From Capniomyces stellatus (lineage: Eukaryota; Kickxellomycota; Harpellomycetes; Harpellales; Legeriomycetaceae), in contig LUVW01000015.1 of the NCBI GenBank assembly GCA_001661515.1, positions 769,334 through 833,333 on the forward strand: a DNA stretch of 64,000 nt. Direction: 5' to 3'. The notes under the pieces are model-generated. The model saw only the letters and a program-made list of their open reading frames with translations. It ran no database searches and was not told the DNA's origin. Position numbers and translations under genes: made by a program. The number at the start of each line of letters is the position of its first letter. Position 1 is the first letter of the stretch. Below, piece by piece: positions 45,951-59,244 of this stretch.

Positions 45951-47839
45951 TGCGTGGTTGTTACTAGTGGAAAAAGAGGGAATANGAATAGGATAGTTTT
46001 AAGTAGTGATTTTGAGTCTTTCAATATTGGGGTTCTTTTGTAGTATTATGGTGAGTAGAAGAGCATGTATTTATGCCAATCTGCAGTAGAACCGGTGTCT
46101 ACAAAGTATGTGTTTATTTTTTCAATAAAAAAACATTTGAAAAGGCTATAGTCTGTGGTATATATATCTATTGCTACTAAAGTTCTAGCTAAAGTATTAC
46201 TGTCTTGTATCTGGAGATATATTGATATTTCTAAAAAAATCAATTTATGATTTTTGTGTAACCAAACTGCTGCTTTTGCAAGTCCAAAGACTGGAAACCA
46301 ATTATTTTTCTATTTTTTTATATATTGAATTAACAGCTGCCAAGTTTTGCAATTTCCAGTAGTTTACTTTACGTATAATGGCAATAATAACCTTTCTGTT
46401 TGCTTCTCCACTCACAATTTATTTAGAATATTCTGATCTTCATGTCGGATGTTCGATTTAACTCGAATTGATTTACATGCTTTGGTGTTAGCTGTGAGGA
46501 AATGTAGTGGTGTATGGTTAGTAATTGGTTTAATTTTTAGGCCATGCAATTGGAACTGGTCGAGCTCAGCAAACATAAAACACGTAAAAACACCATGTGT
46601 TGGTTTTTGAGAAGCTGGAGCTGAAGCTATGTTGTGCAGACCATTCAAATACATGCTCTTCCTTGTACAAAATAAATAGCTTATTTCGAAATAGGGGTAA
46701 TTACTATTTCCATCAAGCTTACTGTTCTACAAAGCAACATGTTCAAAAGCAAAGCAAGAGTTGCGCTTTAAAATTGCCGAGTAAACCAAGAATGTGAAGA
46801 GTGGTTAGAACGCATCGGTTGGGTTCATTTAGAAAAACGAGCAACTCATTATAAAAAGCATCGATTTCAATAAGTCAGAAAGGGTAATTTCAATAAATAA
46901 ATGAAGCCAATAAAAATACCGTCATACAAGGGTAAAGTCACCTCGAGATGTAAAACAATTTAAAACAAATCATAGTCGAGTTGAACAAAGCAAGTTGTAT
47001 AATCTGGCAAAAAAAAGTAACATGATTCTATCTATAGTGGTTAAGATAATTGTTTTTCGAATCAAGTCAAAGTTAAATATCCAAAGATGACTAATAATCA
47101 AAAAGGAATCAAATTTACAGTCATTTTAATAAACTTTACTGATAATTAAACCATTGAAGCTATTTTAATTGGCCAAAATCATTTTTTTGCAACACTAATC
47201 AAATTTGTTCAAATATTTTAACTTAAATAGATCTAGACTGATCGACGTATTCAGTAAATAAATAGGTTCAATTTATTAAAGAGGTACATATTCAAGTCTA
47301 AAGCTAAACTCGATATATATTGAATATTTATTTTTTGTTTAAATTTATGTTTAAATTTTTTTTAATTTGTATTGCAATTTATAACGTGATTTGTAATGAA
47401 ATTTATAATGCGATTTGTATTGCAATCAATCAGTGGCGTTTTTAAAATGGCAATTTTTTTCGAAATTTACGCAACAGACGATTGAATCAGTATAGTAATA
47501 TGTATCACACATTGGAGGTTAATGTTAATATAATAACAAATTTACTAAACAGGAATTGTTTCTCAGTAGGTATACCAAGATTTATAAACAAAAGCTATTT
47601 GAAATTCGTGTAGGAAATACAAACCCGTTGAATTTGAAACACAATATACAATTATAATAGCCAAATATCATTTAATAGGCAAAAGTGCGAGTAGCTGTGC
47701 AATAATGCAAAAGTACAATTGAAATCTATCTTTAGCGATGCCGAATTAAAATTTTTTGAGCAAAAGCAAGTATTCAACCTGGATTATTCATTTCAGCTTA
47801 GCAGTGATTAGTTTCTGCTGTAATCACAAGGAGGTTTGC

Positions 47840-47847
47840 TATAAATA
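47840..47847 (+). promoter_or_regulatory. TATA box of repeat-protein gene B
   Basis: TATAAATA at the same distance from the ATG as in copy A, in the near-identical promoter block. Confidence 0.55.
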
Positions 47848-47942
47848 TAAACCACATTTTCTTGAAATAAAAGACAATCCGTTGATCGTTTCTATCTTTC
47901 TAAATACCTAAATCTAGCGAACTGAACGAATAAATTTGAAAA

Positions 47943-49130
47943 ATGAAATATCTAGCAATATCCGCCCTAGCTGCTCTCTATGCTGTAAATGCCAAGGTGT
48001 TGACTGTTACTGCCGAGCCAGCTATCTGCAAAGTCCCAGTCACGGTTTATGTGACCAAGACAAGCACAAGTCCAGGATACCCAGGAACCACAGCAGTTAT
48101 TACCAGCTCATACCCAAGAACCACAGCAGTTATTACCAGCTCATACCCAGGAACCACCACTGCCATTACCAGCTCATACCCAGGAACCACAGGTACTACC
48201 ACATGTACTACTGCCACCACAGGTACCACCACATGTACTACTACCACCACAGGTACTAACACCACCACAGGTACTAACACAACAGCCGATACTACCACAG
48301 ACACTACCACAGACACTACCACAGACACTAGCACCACNGAAACTAGCACCACATCCGAAACTAGCACCACATCCGAAACTAGCACCACATCCGAAACTAG
48401 CACCACATCCGAAACTAGCACCACATCCGAAACTAGCACCACATCCGAAACTAGCACCACATCCGAAACTAGCACCACATCCGAAACTAGCACCACATCC
48501 GAAACTAGCACCACATCCGAAACTAGCACCACATCCGAAACTAGCACCACATCCGAAACTAGCACCACATCCGAAACTAGCACCACATCCGAAACTAGCA
48601 CCACATCCGAAACTAGCACCACATCCGAAACTAGCACCACATCCGAAACTAGCACCACATCCGAAACTAGCACCACATCCGAAACTAGCACAACATCCGA
48701 AACTAGCACAACCACAGCTGCTCCTGTTTGTGATGGAGTGCCAAACCCAGCCGCAGAAGCTGAGTGCATTGCTGCCAACTCAGCAACACCATGGGCTGAC
48801 GCTACAACTGGCCAAATCTGTTCGTGCCAAGTTGATGGATGCGTCAAATGCGTCGATGTAGTGTGCCCATCTGAAATTGTTAACCCAGTCAAACAGGCTG
48901 AATGCATTGCTGCCAACTCTGCAGATATGTGGGTAGCCAACCATCTTGAGTGCAATTGCTTAGCTTCTGGTTGTGTTAAATGTTTACCTTGTGTAAGAAC
49001 TGGTATTGAAAATCCAGAAAAAAAACTCGCTTGTGTATTGAGGCATAACGGTGTATTCTGGGTTGAAGGAAAAGAGATGTGGGAGTGTGGAATGGAAGGT
49101 TGCGAGTTCATGTATGGATTGATGCCATAA
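47943..49130 (+). CDS. Secreted Thr/Ser-rich tandem-repeat protein B with Cys-rich tail, 395 aa
   Basis: Paralogue of the gene at 39298. The same signal peptide and first 60 or so residues, including YPGTT repeats, are nearly identical at DNA level. In place of the TTDAVT tract it has short TTTCTT/TTGTNT and TTDTTTD stretches. A run of 21 units with core ETSTTS follows (DNA 48339-48716, 18-bp period). The tail (residues 263-395) has the same three Cys modules with scattered replacements and ends in GCEFMYGLMP. The ambiguous base at 48338 is in the third position of an ACN codon, so the residue is Thr whatever the base. Function unknown; a glycosylated surface or secreted protein is inferred. 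Confidence 0.8.
   Translation: MKYLAISALAALYAVNAKVLTVTAEPAICKVPVTVYVTKTSTSPGYPGTTAVITSSYPRTTAVITSSYPGTTTAITSSYPGTTGTTTCTTATTGTTTCTTTTTGTNTTTGTNTTADTTTDTTTDTTTDTSTXETSTTSETSTTSETSTTSETSTTSETSTTSETSTTSETSTTSETSTTSETSTTSETSTTSETSTTSETSTTSETSTTSETSTTSETSTTSETSTTSETSTTSETSTTSETSTTSETSTTSETSTTTAAPVCDGVPNPAAEAECIAANSATPWADATTGQICSCQVDGCVKCVDVVCPSEIVNPVKQAECIAANSADMWVANHLECNCLASGCVKCLPCVRTGIENPEKKLACVLRHNGVFWVEGKEMWECGMEGCEFMYGLMP
48339..48716 (+). repeat. 18-bp tandem repeat, 21 copies, encoding ETSTTS
   Basis: GAA starts every 18 bp from 48339 to 48699. The units are identical except near the end, where CACC becomes CACA. Confidence 0.95.
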
Positions 49131-49874
49131 ATACTGTTTACTTTTTATTGTTTAGCTTATTTGTTTGACTGCTTAAAAAAAAAACCAATGTAAAAGCAAA
49201 TATATTACTTCAAAATTGAGTTGAAAATGGTATTGTCAATTTGTGATTTTTGATATTTGCGGATTATCGAACATTAGTGTAATTACCAATAGTAGGGATT
49301 AGGATAATATTGGGTTCAGTTGGCATTGAATTAGAGTATAAAGTGTAAACGAGAATAAAAGGATAAATGAAAAATAAATGGAGTAATTAGAATAAGGATA
49401 ATTCGGGTTTTATGGTATTTGATTCGTTTAAATTAGGCTGAATTATGGCAGGAATTGCACGTTAAATTGTTGAGTTGAAGGGGAACCTGCCTTTAAAACA
49501 AAATTTAAAAGTTGGTAAAATTGATTAAACCAAAACCAACAATTAAAATTTGAGGCTACTTGGTAGTTGAAGGAGTTGTAAAATATTTGAATTCTTTTTG
49601 ATTGCTTTTGAACAATACAACTCTTTTAATTAAACAAATACGCGTTGTTAGAATCCAATACTGCAATATTTTATCAAAATAAAGACTAGTAAAGCCAAGA
49701 TAAACACGAGGAATTAGAGTATCTAGCTAGAAACGGAACAATTGGCAGAAAGAGGAGAAAATAAGTATGAAATCAATGTAGTAAATGTAATAGGAAAGAT
49801 ATACCGATAACAAAGTAGCGAGGAACTAAATTGATAGACAGATTCAACTTTAAATAGAACGAGGGAGTATAATA
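49131..49874. other. Intergenic region upstream of the helicase gene
   Basis: No credible frame or element was seen. Confidence 0.4.
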
Positions 49875-52800
49875 ATGGAAGCTATCGATTTGGATATGGA
49901 TTCTGAAGATGATTTTGAATTCGAGATTGACGACGATGAAATATTAAAGATAGTAGAAAACACTAGTTTTAGCAGCGGTAGAGAGGTAGGATCGACCCAG
50001 AATGGATTGAATTCCACTGGTATTAACGCAGGTAATTCGGCCATTTCACTACAAAAAAGAAAAAGAGATTCAAATAATAAAGCAGTTGAATGCTGGCTAA
50101 ATCTACCGTTCTTTGGAGTCGAATAGTTTACAATAGCAAATAACTGGTGCTGCTAATAGAGTGTCTAAATAGGGAGGTGAAGAGAGGACCTGAGAAAAAG
50201 GATGCATTTAAACTAATTGAATCCGAGTTCCAGAGTGTAAAAGGAAAAACGGATTTTGGAAGTAATAAGCGACTTCGAGAAACTGGTATGCATACATTTA
50301 ACGTTAATAGACAGGAGCAAGGATCGAGTTATTCAGGGGCTTACAATGGATATGGCGGGGGTAGGGGAAATGATAGCACATATGGCAAGAACTCTAGTAG
50401 CAGCGACAGTATGAGATATCTAAGCGCTGGTGGAGGAAAGATGGCAGGAGGAATAGGTCAGAATTTGACAGGAAATAAAAAAGCCAAGTATAATGAGAGT
50501 GGCAAGCGTCAAATGTTGTTAGGAGAAGCGATTTCAAATTCAAAGTTGGCGGGAGTGAAAAGTAGAATGAATTTGCAGCAAAAAGTAAACAATTTTTTTG
50601 GAGTGAATACAGACAAAAATGCAAATAAAAATGGAAATAGGACAGAGGAGATATGTTCAAATGAGGATAAGGGTATATACCTGGATATCAAAAACAAAGT
50701 AAGCAGCGTGTATGGGATAAGTGATAGTAATATGGGCAAATTAGGGGTGGGTGAATTAGGAACGATAAACGCGAGTAGTGTGGCGGAGATCAAAGAGGAT
50801 AGAGATGTAAATAGTGGGGTGGGGGAGGGTCATAATAACGCGAGGATAGACTTGAGTTCTGAGGTGAGCGATAGTGCATTTGAGGAAATAAACTGGGACG
50901 AGATTGATATGAGAGAAAAGAAGACGGATTTGGGGGAAGGAAAATATGTTCAGCAGGAGCCAAGAGCCAAGGAGCCAGTGGTGAAGAGCAGCGAGATTTT
51001 CTACAATAATGGGGAAATGGGGGAGATCCCGAAATTGGCAGAGACAGGAGAAATAGAGGAGGGGCATGTGTATGATGACAAGGCAGTTTTGAGCTACCTG
51101 TACCCGATTATGGAGGCGCAGGAAGCGCGTGGATACCAGATGACAGCGGTAAGGAGTTGTTTTAAGGAGAACAGTTTGGTGGCATTGCCAACAGGGGTGG
51201 GGAAGACGTATATAGCGGTAGTGGTTATGGGAAATTACAGTCGGTGGTTTCCGGAAGGGTTGGTGATATTTATGGCGCCGAGTCGTCCTTTAGTAAGTCA
51301 GCAGGCGAGGGCGTGTGGGCCAATGCTGTGGATACTGATGGAGCAACCAGTAGTAAGTAGTGAGGAGTTGGAGGGGCAGGTCAAGAACAGTAAGATGGAG
51401 GTAACAGACTCGCAGATAGACAGCGACCTGCGAGAGAGTTTAAAGGGGGGGAGAGCGATTGAGGATAAGAGGATAATAGAGATGACAGGGGCGATGAGTA
51501 CAGAGAAGCGGCGGGTAGGATGGGCGAACGCAAGGGTGGTGTTTGCAACGCCACAAACGGTGCAGAACGATTTGAAGAGCGGGGTGTTGGGGGGCAAGGA
51601 TGTAGAGCGGCTTACGTTGCTGGTGGTTGACGAGGCACATCGGACGCGGGGAGGGTATGCGTTTGGGGCGTGTATGGATGATTTGATCAAAAAGCAGCGG
51701 ATAAAAGACGGGTCGACAGAGCAGAAGAGAGGAAGGTTCCGGGTAATGGCTTTGACGGCCACTCCGGGGACAGATGTGCAAGGGGTTCAGTCAGTGGTTG
51801 ACCGGCTGCATTTGTCAGGGTCGTATATGCGGACGGAGCAAAGCATTGAAGTTTCACCATACCTGCACGGCAGGCAGACGCTAGAGGTCAATGTGGAGCT
51901 GCCGGGCTGGTTCAAGGGGGCAGCGGGGTTGCTTGAAGAAGTAGTAAAGAAGCCGCTGCTAAGGCTGAGCCAGGACTATGGGGTGATGAGTATGGTGAAG
52001 GACGTGAAGAAGGCGGTGCCCTACTATGTGATGATGCATACGCAGAGGTGGGCATCGTTCCATAGCAGCAAAGGAGGCGGAGGACGGAATAAGGCAAAGG
52101 AAAGTTTAGTTTGGAACGACTCGATGTTGGCAATAAAACTGCTGCAGGCGATGCAACAGTTGCTGACACAGAGCTTCTCATCCGCGTATAGGCTAGTGAT
52201 GGAGCTGAAGACGGAGGTCGAAAGGGCAAGGCAGAGTGGTGACGCCAGCGGGAGCAAGTCAAAACTCGAGTGTGTGGAGTCAAGTGAATTTGCCAAGCTT
52301 GAAAAGTGCTGGACAATGATTAATAGGCGAATAGGAGCTGAGAATCACGAACAGGAAAATCAGCTGCCAATTGAAATTGTTGGCGTAAAGATTCCTGCTG
52401 GAAAACTGTACCCACACCCCAAGCTAGAGGAGTTGAACAAGATTATCCAGAAGCATTTAGACAAGTATGGCGAAAAGACGCGCATTATTGTGTTTACCCA
52501 GTTTCGCGATTCTGTTGATGAAATTGTAGGCTCGTTGAAAGTTTTTGAGCCTGTGATCAGAAGCGTTGGGTTTGTTGGACAGTCAAAAGCAGGCAAGTCC
52601 AACCAAAGCAAACCCAGTGCCAGTTCAAGTGCCAGTGCCAGTGTGAACTCTACTTTTAGTGGAGGTGGAAATGTATATCGAGGCAGGCCAGGGTATGGGT
52701 ATGGAAATAGGGGTAGAGGTAGAGGTGGTGGTAGAGGTAATGGTAGATTTGGTAACAGTAGGGGTAAACCGTGGACAAAACCAAACTCAAGGCCTGATTT

Positions 52801-55800
52801 CCCCAGTTTCAACACGTCCATGGATGAATCTGGGTTCGGGTCTGGGCTTGGACTAAATGACATTGAGATCGATTTGGAGCCAAACCCAACAGTGGAAAAC
52901 GAGTCGGTGGGCCAAAAGGGTCAAAACCAAAAAACGCAGCAAAAGGTAGTGAACGAGTTCACGTCAGGGCTCTACAACGTGCTGGTGGCGACATGTGTGG
53001 CTGAAGAAGGACTTGATATAGGTGAGGTGGATCTGGTTGTTCATTATGATGCACCAAGGTCGCCAATCCAGCTGCTGCAGAGAACAGGCAGAACAGGCAG
53101 GTCGCGTAAGGGAGGATCGGTGTTGTTACTGACCAATGGAACAACAGAGTATGAAAAGTACAAGGAGGCTGGCAAAAAATACCTGAGTCTGCAAGCACAG
53201 CTGATGAAGCCTGGGGTGTTGAAGTGGCACAGTGGGCTGTCTGCAAACCTGAAGCCGGTATCGTTACAAGACAGAAAGTATGCGAGGAAGTGGCCGCGGG
53301 TTGTGAGGTTGTTTGTCAGCAGCAGTGACTTTAAAGTAGCTGGACGTATGGCAGGTATGGACTTGATGAGCAATAAGGACTTGAAGCTTTTGGCCCAAGA
53401 ACACAACCCGAAACCTGTGAGGAAAACTAAAGAGGAAAAGGAGGCTGAAAGGCAAGCTGAAAGGGAAAGAAAAGCTAATCTTAAATTGAACAAAACCAAA
53501 CCAGAATCAAAAACAAAAGTCAAGACTAGGGCGAAACGCGGTAAAGGATCAAAACTCAAAAAACCTGCACATTTGGTCGATTCGGACCCATCAGATGCTC
53601 AAGACTCAAGCGGTAAGGACTCGGATTTCAACTCGAGTTCAGATTTAGATTCGAGTTTAGAGTTTAACAATGAAAAAGACTCTGAATCAGATCCTGAACT
53701 TGCTGAAATCAATAAAATGCTCAAACTAAACAAGAAAATTAAACTAAAAAGATTAACCGCACCAGATAAAGCCACCAAAACCAAAACACCAGCCAAAAAG
53801 GCAAACCTCAATGCAAACGGTAATATTACAGTTGAAACAATGAAAAAACCTGTAAACAAACCTACCATTGATTTAATCACAAACAAAACATCAACTGAAA
53901 ACCATAATTTGGATATTTTGGATGGAGATTTAAAGTCGGATTTGAGTTTAGACTTGGATCTTAACCTGGATCTCAACTTGAATCTCAGTGCAAGTCTGGA
54001 TTTAGGAGTAGTCGATGAGGCTGAAAGTTTGGTAAAGTCAAAAAATAAACTGAGTCTGTTTTTGAACCAAAGCGTAAAGCCAAAGAAGCCGATTGCAAAG
54101 GAGAACAAAGAAAATACGGATAAAATAGATACAGATAAAGTATATACGGATAAAATAGATAAAGTAAAGGGCGAGAAGAGTACGTTTAGTTTTTCCAGTT
54201 TTAGCATAGATCAAGGGATTTTGGAAATGGCAAAGGAACACAATTTGAGCCTAAGGATGTTTTGTGTTAGCGAAGAAAAGCTTGCTGGCAAAGCAGAGAG
54301 CGGGCCATCAAAGAACGCAGACTTTTACGGGTACAACAATCCAGTAAATGTTGTAGGTAGTGTTGATGAAATTAGAAGGTCATTTCTAGCCGAGGAGTTG
54401 AAAGCCCCAAAAGTTTTTGGTGGTTTGGGGATGTTTTCCAAGCTGGTTGATTCGGATGACGAGTCTAAAACGGAATGTGGATTTGGTGGTTTTATTGGTA
54501 GTACTAATGGTGGTGGTGGTGGTGGTTTCAAGTTGGGTACTGATGTTTCCCAAATAAACGCTGGTAAAAGCAAACCCCTAACCCACGATTTTAGTGACAA
54601 ATCCAGTGATGTCGTTGAGATTTCTGATTCAGAGTTTAATTCAATTCAAATCGGCACAAGAAACTCTGATCATAAACAGAATGGTGTTGGAAATATGCCT
54701 GTTAATCCAGCAGAGTTGCAAAGTGTATTCACTACAAGAGGAACAGAAATCGGTACCGTTGGTGTTGGTAGAGAAGGTACAAATTCGGTGCTCGAGTTAG
54801 ATTTTTCTGATGATTCGTTTTCAAGTGGGGTTGTTGATATTGATTTTACTGGAATCGAATTGACAGCAAACAACAATACCAGAATTTATAACTGCCCAAG
54901 TATGGTTGAAGATGAAATAGTAGCTACAGATACAGTTACAAGTGCAAATAGACCGTTGGACGTCATTTTCTCAAACGAAGATTACAGCATCACCAGCCCA
55001 ACAAAACCAAATAAATCAGTCAGTGACTCTCAAGTTGGTGTTGAGCTTGGAACTAACGGCTCCACTTCAGTCGTTTACGAAACTCCGGTCCAGATTCCCA
55101 ACCCGAAAATACCCAGAAACCCCTATTTTAGCGGTGCTGAGCCAACCTGTACAGCCCCAGAAAAGGGACTAGGAAATATTAAGGATCCAATACGCTTGGA
55201 ATCCAGTCAAGGTGAGGACAGACCCCTTGGAAAGGATCTGAACATGGACGTTGATTTGGATTTGGGTATGGATTTGGATTTGGGAATGGATATGGATTTG
55301 GATTTGGGATGTAACTTGGACTACAGTTTGGATCTGGATCTGGATCACAGTTTAGGCCGTGGTTTGGAAGGAAATAAAGAACAAGTAAAAAGTTTGGATA
55401 AGGATGCAAGTAGCGATTATAGCCAAATCACCCCAATAAAACCAACCAGAAAAACGAACCAAAACAAACATGTGTTCCAAAGTCCAGCCACTCCAACAAT
55501 CTCAACAGCAAACAAAGAACCAAATCTGACCATAAACAGCAGCAAGAAAAGTGTCAAACAAGGCCTTGAAACTGCGTCAAAGTACTTTGACAATGGCAGC
55601 AAAACCAGCAAAATTTCGAACGTTGGTACAGACAAAACAAAAAATGCAAAGATTTCCCAAGAAAAAATAGCAAAAGAAAAGTCAAAAGCAAGTGAAAGGT
55701 CAAAAAAAAAGACAAAACCCACACATAAAGTCGGTAGGGAAAAAAATCCGTTTTTAGACATTGAGGCGTACTCCAACGACGATGAAGATAGCGAGTCAGA

Positions 55801-56593
55801 AGGTGAGGGAGCAAAAGCCAAAAACAAAGCCAAAAACAAAGCTAAAAAAGCCAAGATCCGCAAAGGCAGCGAATCAGACGACGACGACGATGATGATGAT
55901 AATGATGACAGCGAGTCCAACCTCACAGGGTTTGTGGTGAGCGACAATGACAACATTTCGTTTGAAGACTCATCGTCGCAAGTAACCAGTTCGCAACCAC
56001 AATTTACACAGAACCAAAACAGCGACAAGTTTGATAAAAAAGCAAATGAAAAGGCAAAGGCAAAGGCAAAGATAGTTGAAAAGGCAAAGTATCGTGCTGA
56101 TAACGATATAAACTTGTACAGACAAGTGTTGAATAACCAAACAACTCCTGTTTCCCAAATCAAACGGCAAGTCAGAATGTGGGAGGAACAGCGCAACTAT
56201 TCTGGTGGAATGAGTGATTTTGGACCGAACAATTCTGAACTGGCAAAATCGACCAAGTTGGGCAAGTTGGATGGCGGTCACGAAACCACCAGGGGTCCCC
56301 GGGACAATATCTATGATTTTGATGGGTTGTCTGACTCGCCAGAAAAGAACAGTGGTAACAATCACCAAGCAGACTTGAATTTGGATTTGAATTTGAATTT
56401 GGATTTGGGTCTGCTAAGTAGCGAGGACTGTGACGATTTGTCATTGGAAAACTCAATTCTGTCTGATTCTCCCGACGAGTTTGATCAACTACTCGATATT
56501 GAGTTTAACAAGAGTAAAGCAGCCAAAAGTGCTAAAATTTCCAAAAGTGCCAAAAGTGCCAAAAAACGACTAGTTAGAGGCATTAAAAGGTGA
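49875..56593 (+). CDS. MPH1: Mph1/FANCM-type SF2 DNA helicase, about 2196 aa
   Basis: Branch-migrating helicase of replication-fork repair. Two exons, 49875-50031 and 50160-56593, with a GTAATT...CTAATAG intron (6591 nt in phase). Helicase block 1 has GYQMTAVRSCFKENSLVALP leading into TGVGKT (Walker A, about residue 396), RWFPEGLVIFMAPSRPLVSQ, and DEAH at about 543, then ALTATPGTDVQ. Block 2 has RIIVFTQFRDSVDEIV, VATCVAEEGLDIGEVDLVVH and QRTGRTGR (about 1027). FPEG..FMAPxRPLVxQQ is distinctive for FANCM/Mph1. Within block 2 (about residues 887-927) is a Gly/Arg-rich RGG-like insert. The C-terminal 1100 residues are mostly disordered and acidic with LDLDLNLN repeats. Near the end is LTGFVVSDNDNISFE and INLYRQVL, which resemble tail motifs of the family. 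No ERCC4-type nuclease domain was seen. Confidence 0.92.
52659..52785 (+). repeat. RGG-box-like coding insert in the helicase C-domain
   Basis: Encodes a Gly/Arg/Tyr-rich segment with repeated RGRG units between FTQFRDS and the VATCVAEEGLD motif. Confidence 0.8.
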
Positions 56594-56814
56594 CCATGTT
56601 ACACGAGTTAGCGTTCATTAAGCTTATTGTTTCTTCCTTTTCCGATTTTTTTTTTTTTTTTTGTATTTTATACTTGCTTTTATTTACAAGAGTTGGGAAT
56701 GAATATTTATTATAATATAAAAATCAATATCTATAGTAACATAATTTACAAGTACTGGGTTGATGTTGCTTGTTTATTCCACTTTGGTTTTGCACATCAA
56801 TTATAATAAATGTT

Positions 56815-58550
<1,736 letters not shown>

Positions 58551-58629
58551 TTTTTTTAACCCGATTTTAAATAAATCTTAATCTAAAGTTAAATATAACT
58601 ACAAATATAACTACAGTAACAGTATATAC

Positions 58630-59244
58630 TCAATTACATTTTAGCTTTTCATTGATTGCAGTTACGTCCTCTACCTTCCTCGCGTTTCTGCTTTGATCCA
58701 CATTCGCCCTTTTGTTACTTTTTGCGCTTTTGCTTTTCTTTATAACCTTGGTGTTATTGGAAACCAAAACTTTATTTATTCTTGCGATCGGATCCTGAAC
58801 TGGTCCATTTTTCTTTTTCTTTTTTGTGCCGCTGTTTGTATTATTTTTCAACTTTGGAATCGTTTTTGACTTTGGCTTTGGCTTTGGAATTGGTTTTGTT
58901 TTTGTTTTTGTTTTTGGAGCCGGAATTGTTTTGGTTTTTGGAGCCGGAATTGTTTTGGTTTTTGGAGCCGGAATCGTTTTGGTTTTTGGAACTGTCTTTG
59001 CTTTGGTTTTTGGAGCTGGTTTTGCTTTGGTTTTTGTTTTTAGAACTGTTTTTGAAGCTGGTATTGTTTTGGTTTTTGAAACTGGTTTTTTTTGCTTCTG
59101 GACTTGAGCTTTGCTGATTCCAACAATCATTATGCCTTCTGTTTTCGGTATGATACTTTTGTTTTGTTTTTTGTTTATACCATTAGCAGTTTTTTTAACT
59201 TTGGTCGCGCTTCCCTGTTTATTCTTTTTGCTCTTTGCCGCCAT
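58630..59244 (-). CDS. Lys-rich repeat protein, hypothetical, 204 aa
   Basis: Unrecognised. An intronless frame with an ATG start, very basic. The centre (about residues 55-135) is made of KTKTIPAP- and KPKPKSK-type repeats. The C-terminal 60 residues (DPIARINKVLVSNN ... VEDVTAINEKL) are less repetitive and may be the functional part. Lys/Ala/Pro-rich tails of this kind occur in linker histones and nucleolar proteins, but no globular H1 domain is visible. It lies head-to-tail upstream of TGS1 on the same strand, with only about 80 bp between its stop and the TGS1 ATG. Confidence 0.55.
   Translation of the reverse strand: MAAKSKKNKQGSATKVKKTANGINKKQNKSIIPKTEGIMIVGISKAQVQKQKKPVSKTKTIPASKTVLKTKTKAKPAPKTKAKTVPKTKTIPAPKTKTIPAPKTKTIPAPKTKTKTKPIPKPKPKSKTIPKLKNNTNSGTKKKKKNGPVQDPIARINKVLVSNNTKVIKKSKSAKSNKRANVDQSRNARKVEDVTAINEKLKCN

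Larger units (their letters stand above)
40641..46778. other. Gene-poor interval between the two duplicated segments
   Basis: About 6 kb without an intact gene. It contains two decayed LINE-type fragments, several tandem repeats and a hairpin (listed separately). Overlapping short frames at 44540-45090 in a slightly less AT-rich stretch may be another relic but could not be identified. An ambiguous base lies at 45985. Confidence 0.6.
46779..49110 (+). repeat. Segmental duplication, copy B
   Basis: Partner of 38306-40640. About 450 bp near 46980-47420 is longer and more diverged than in copy A, while 47509-47942 and the first part of the coding region are nearly identical to A. Confidence 0.9.

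Noticed and set aside
48047..49111. Minus-strand frame of 354 codons over repeat gene B
   Set aside because: Same reason: a repeat-driven open frame with no start context or domain.
50032..50126. Continuation of helicase exon 1 to the stop at 50126
   Set aside because: The frame ends there and no in-phase donor near the stop joins to the large exon. The GTAATT donor at 50032 and CTAATAG acceptor at 50159 join in phase.
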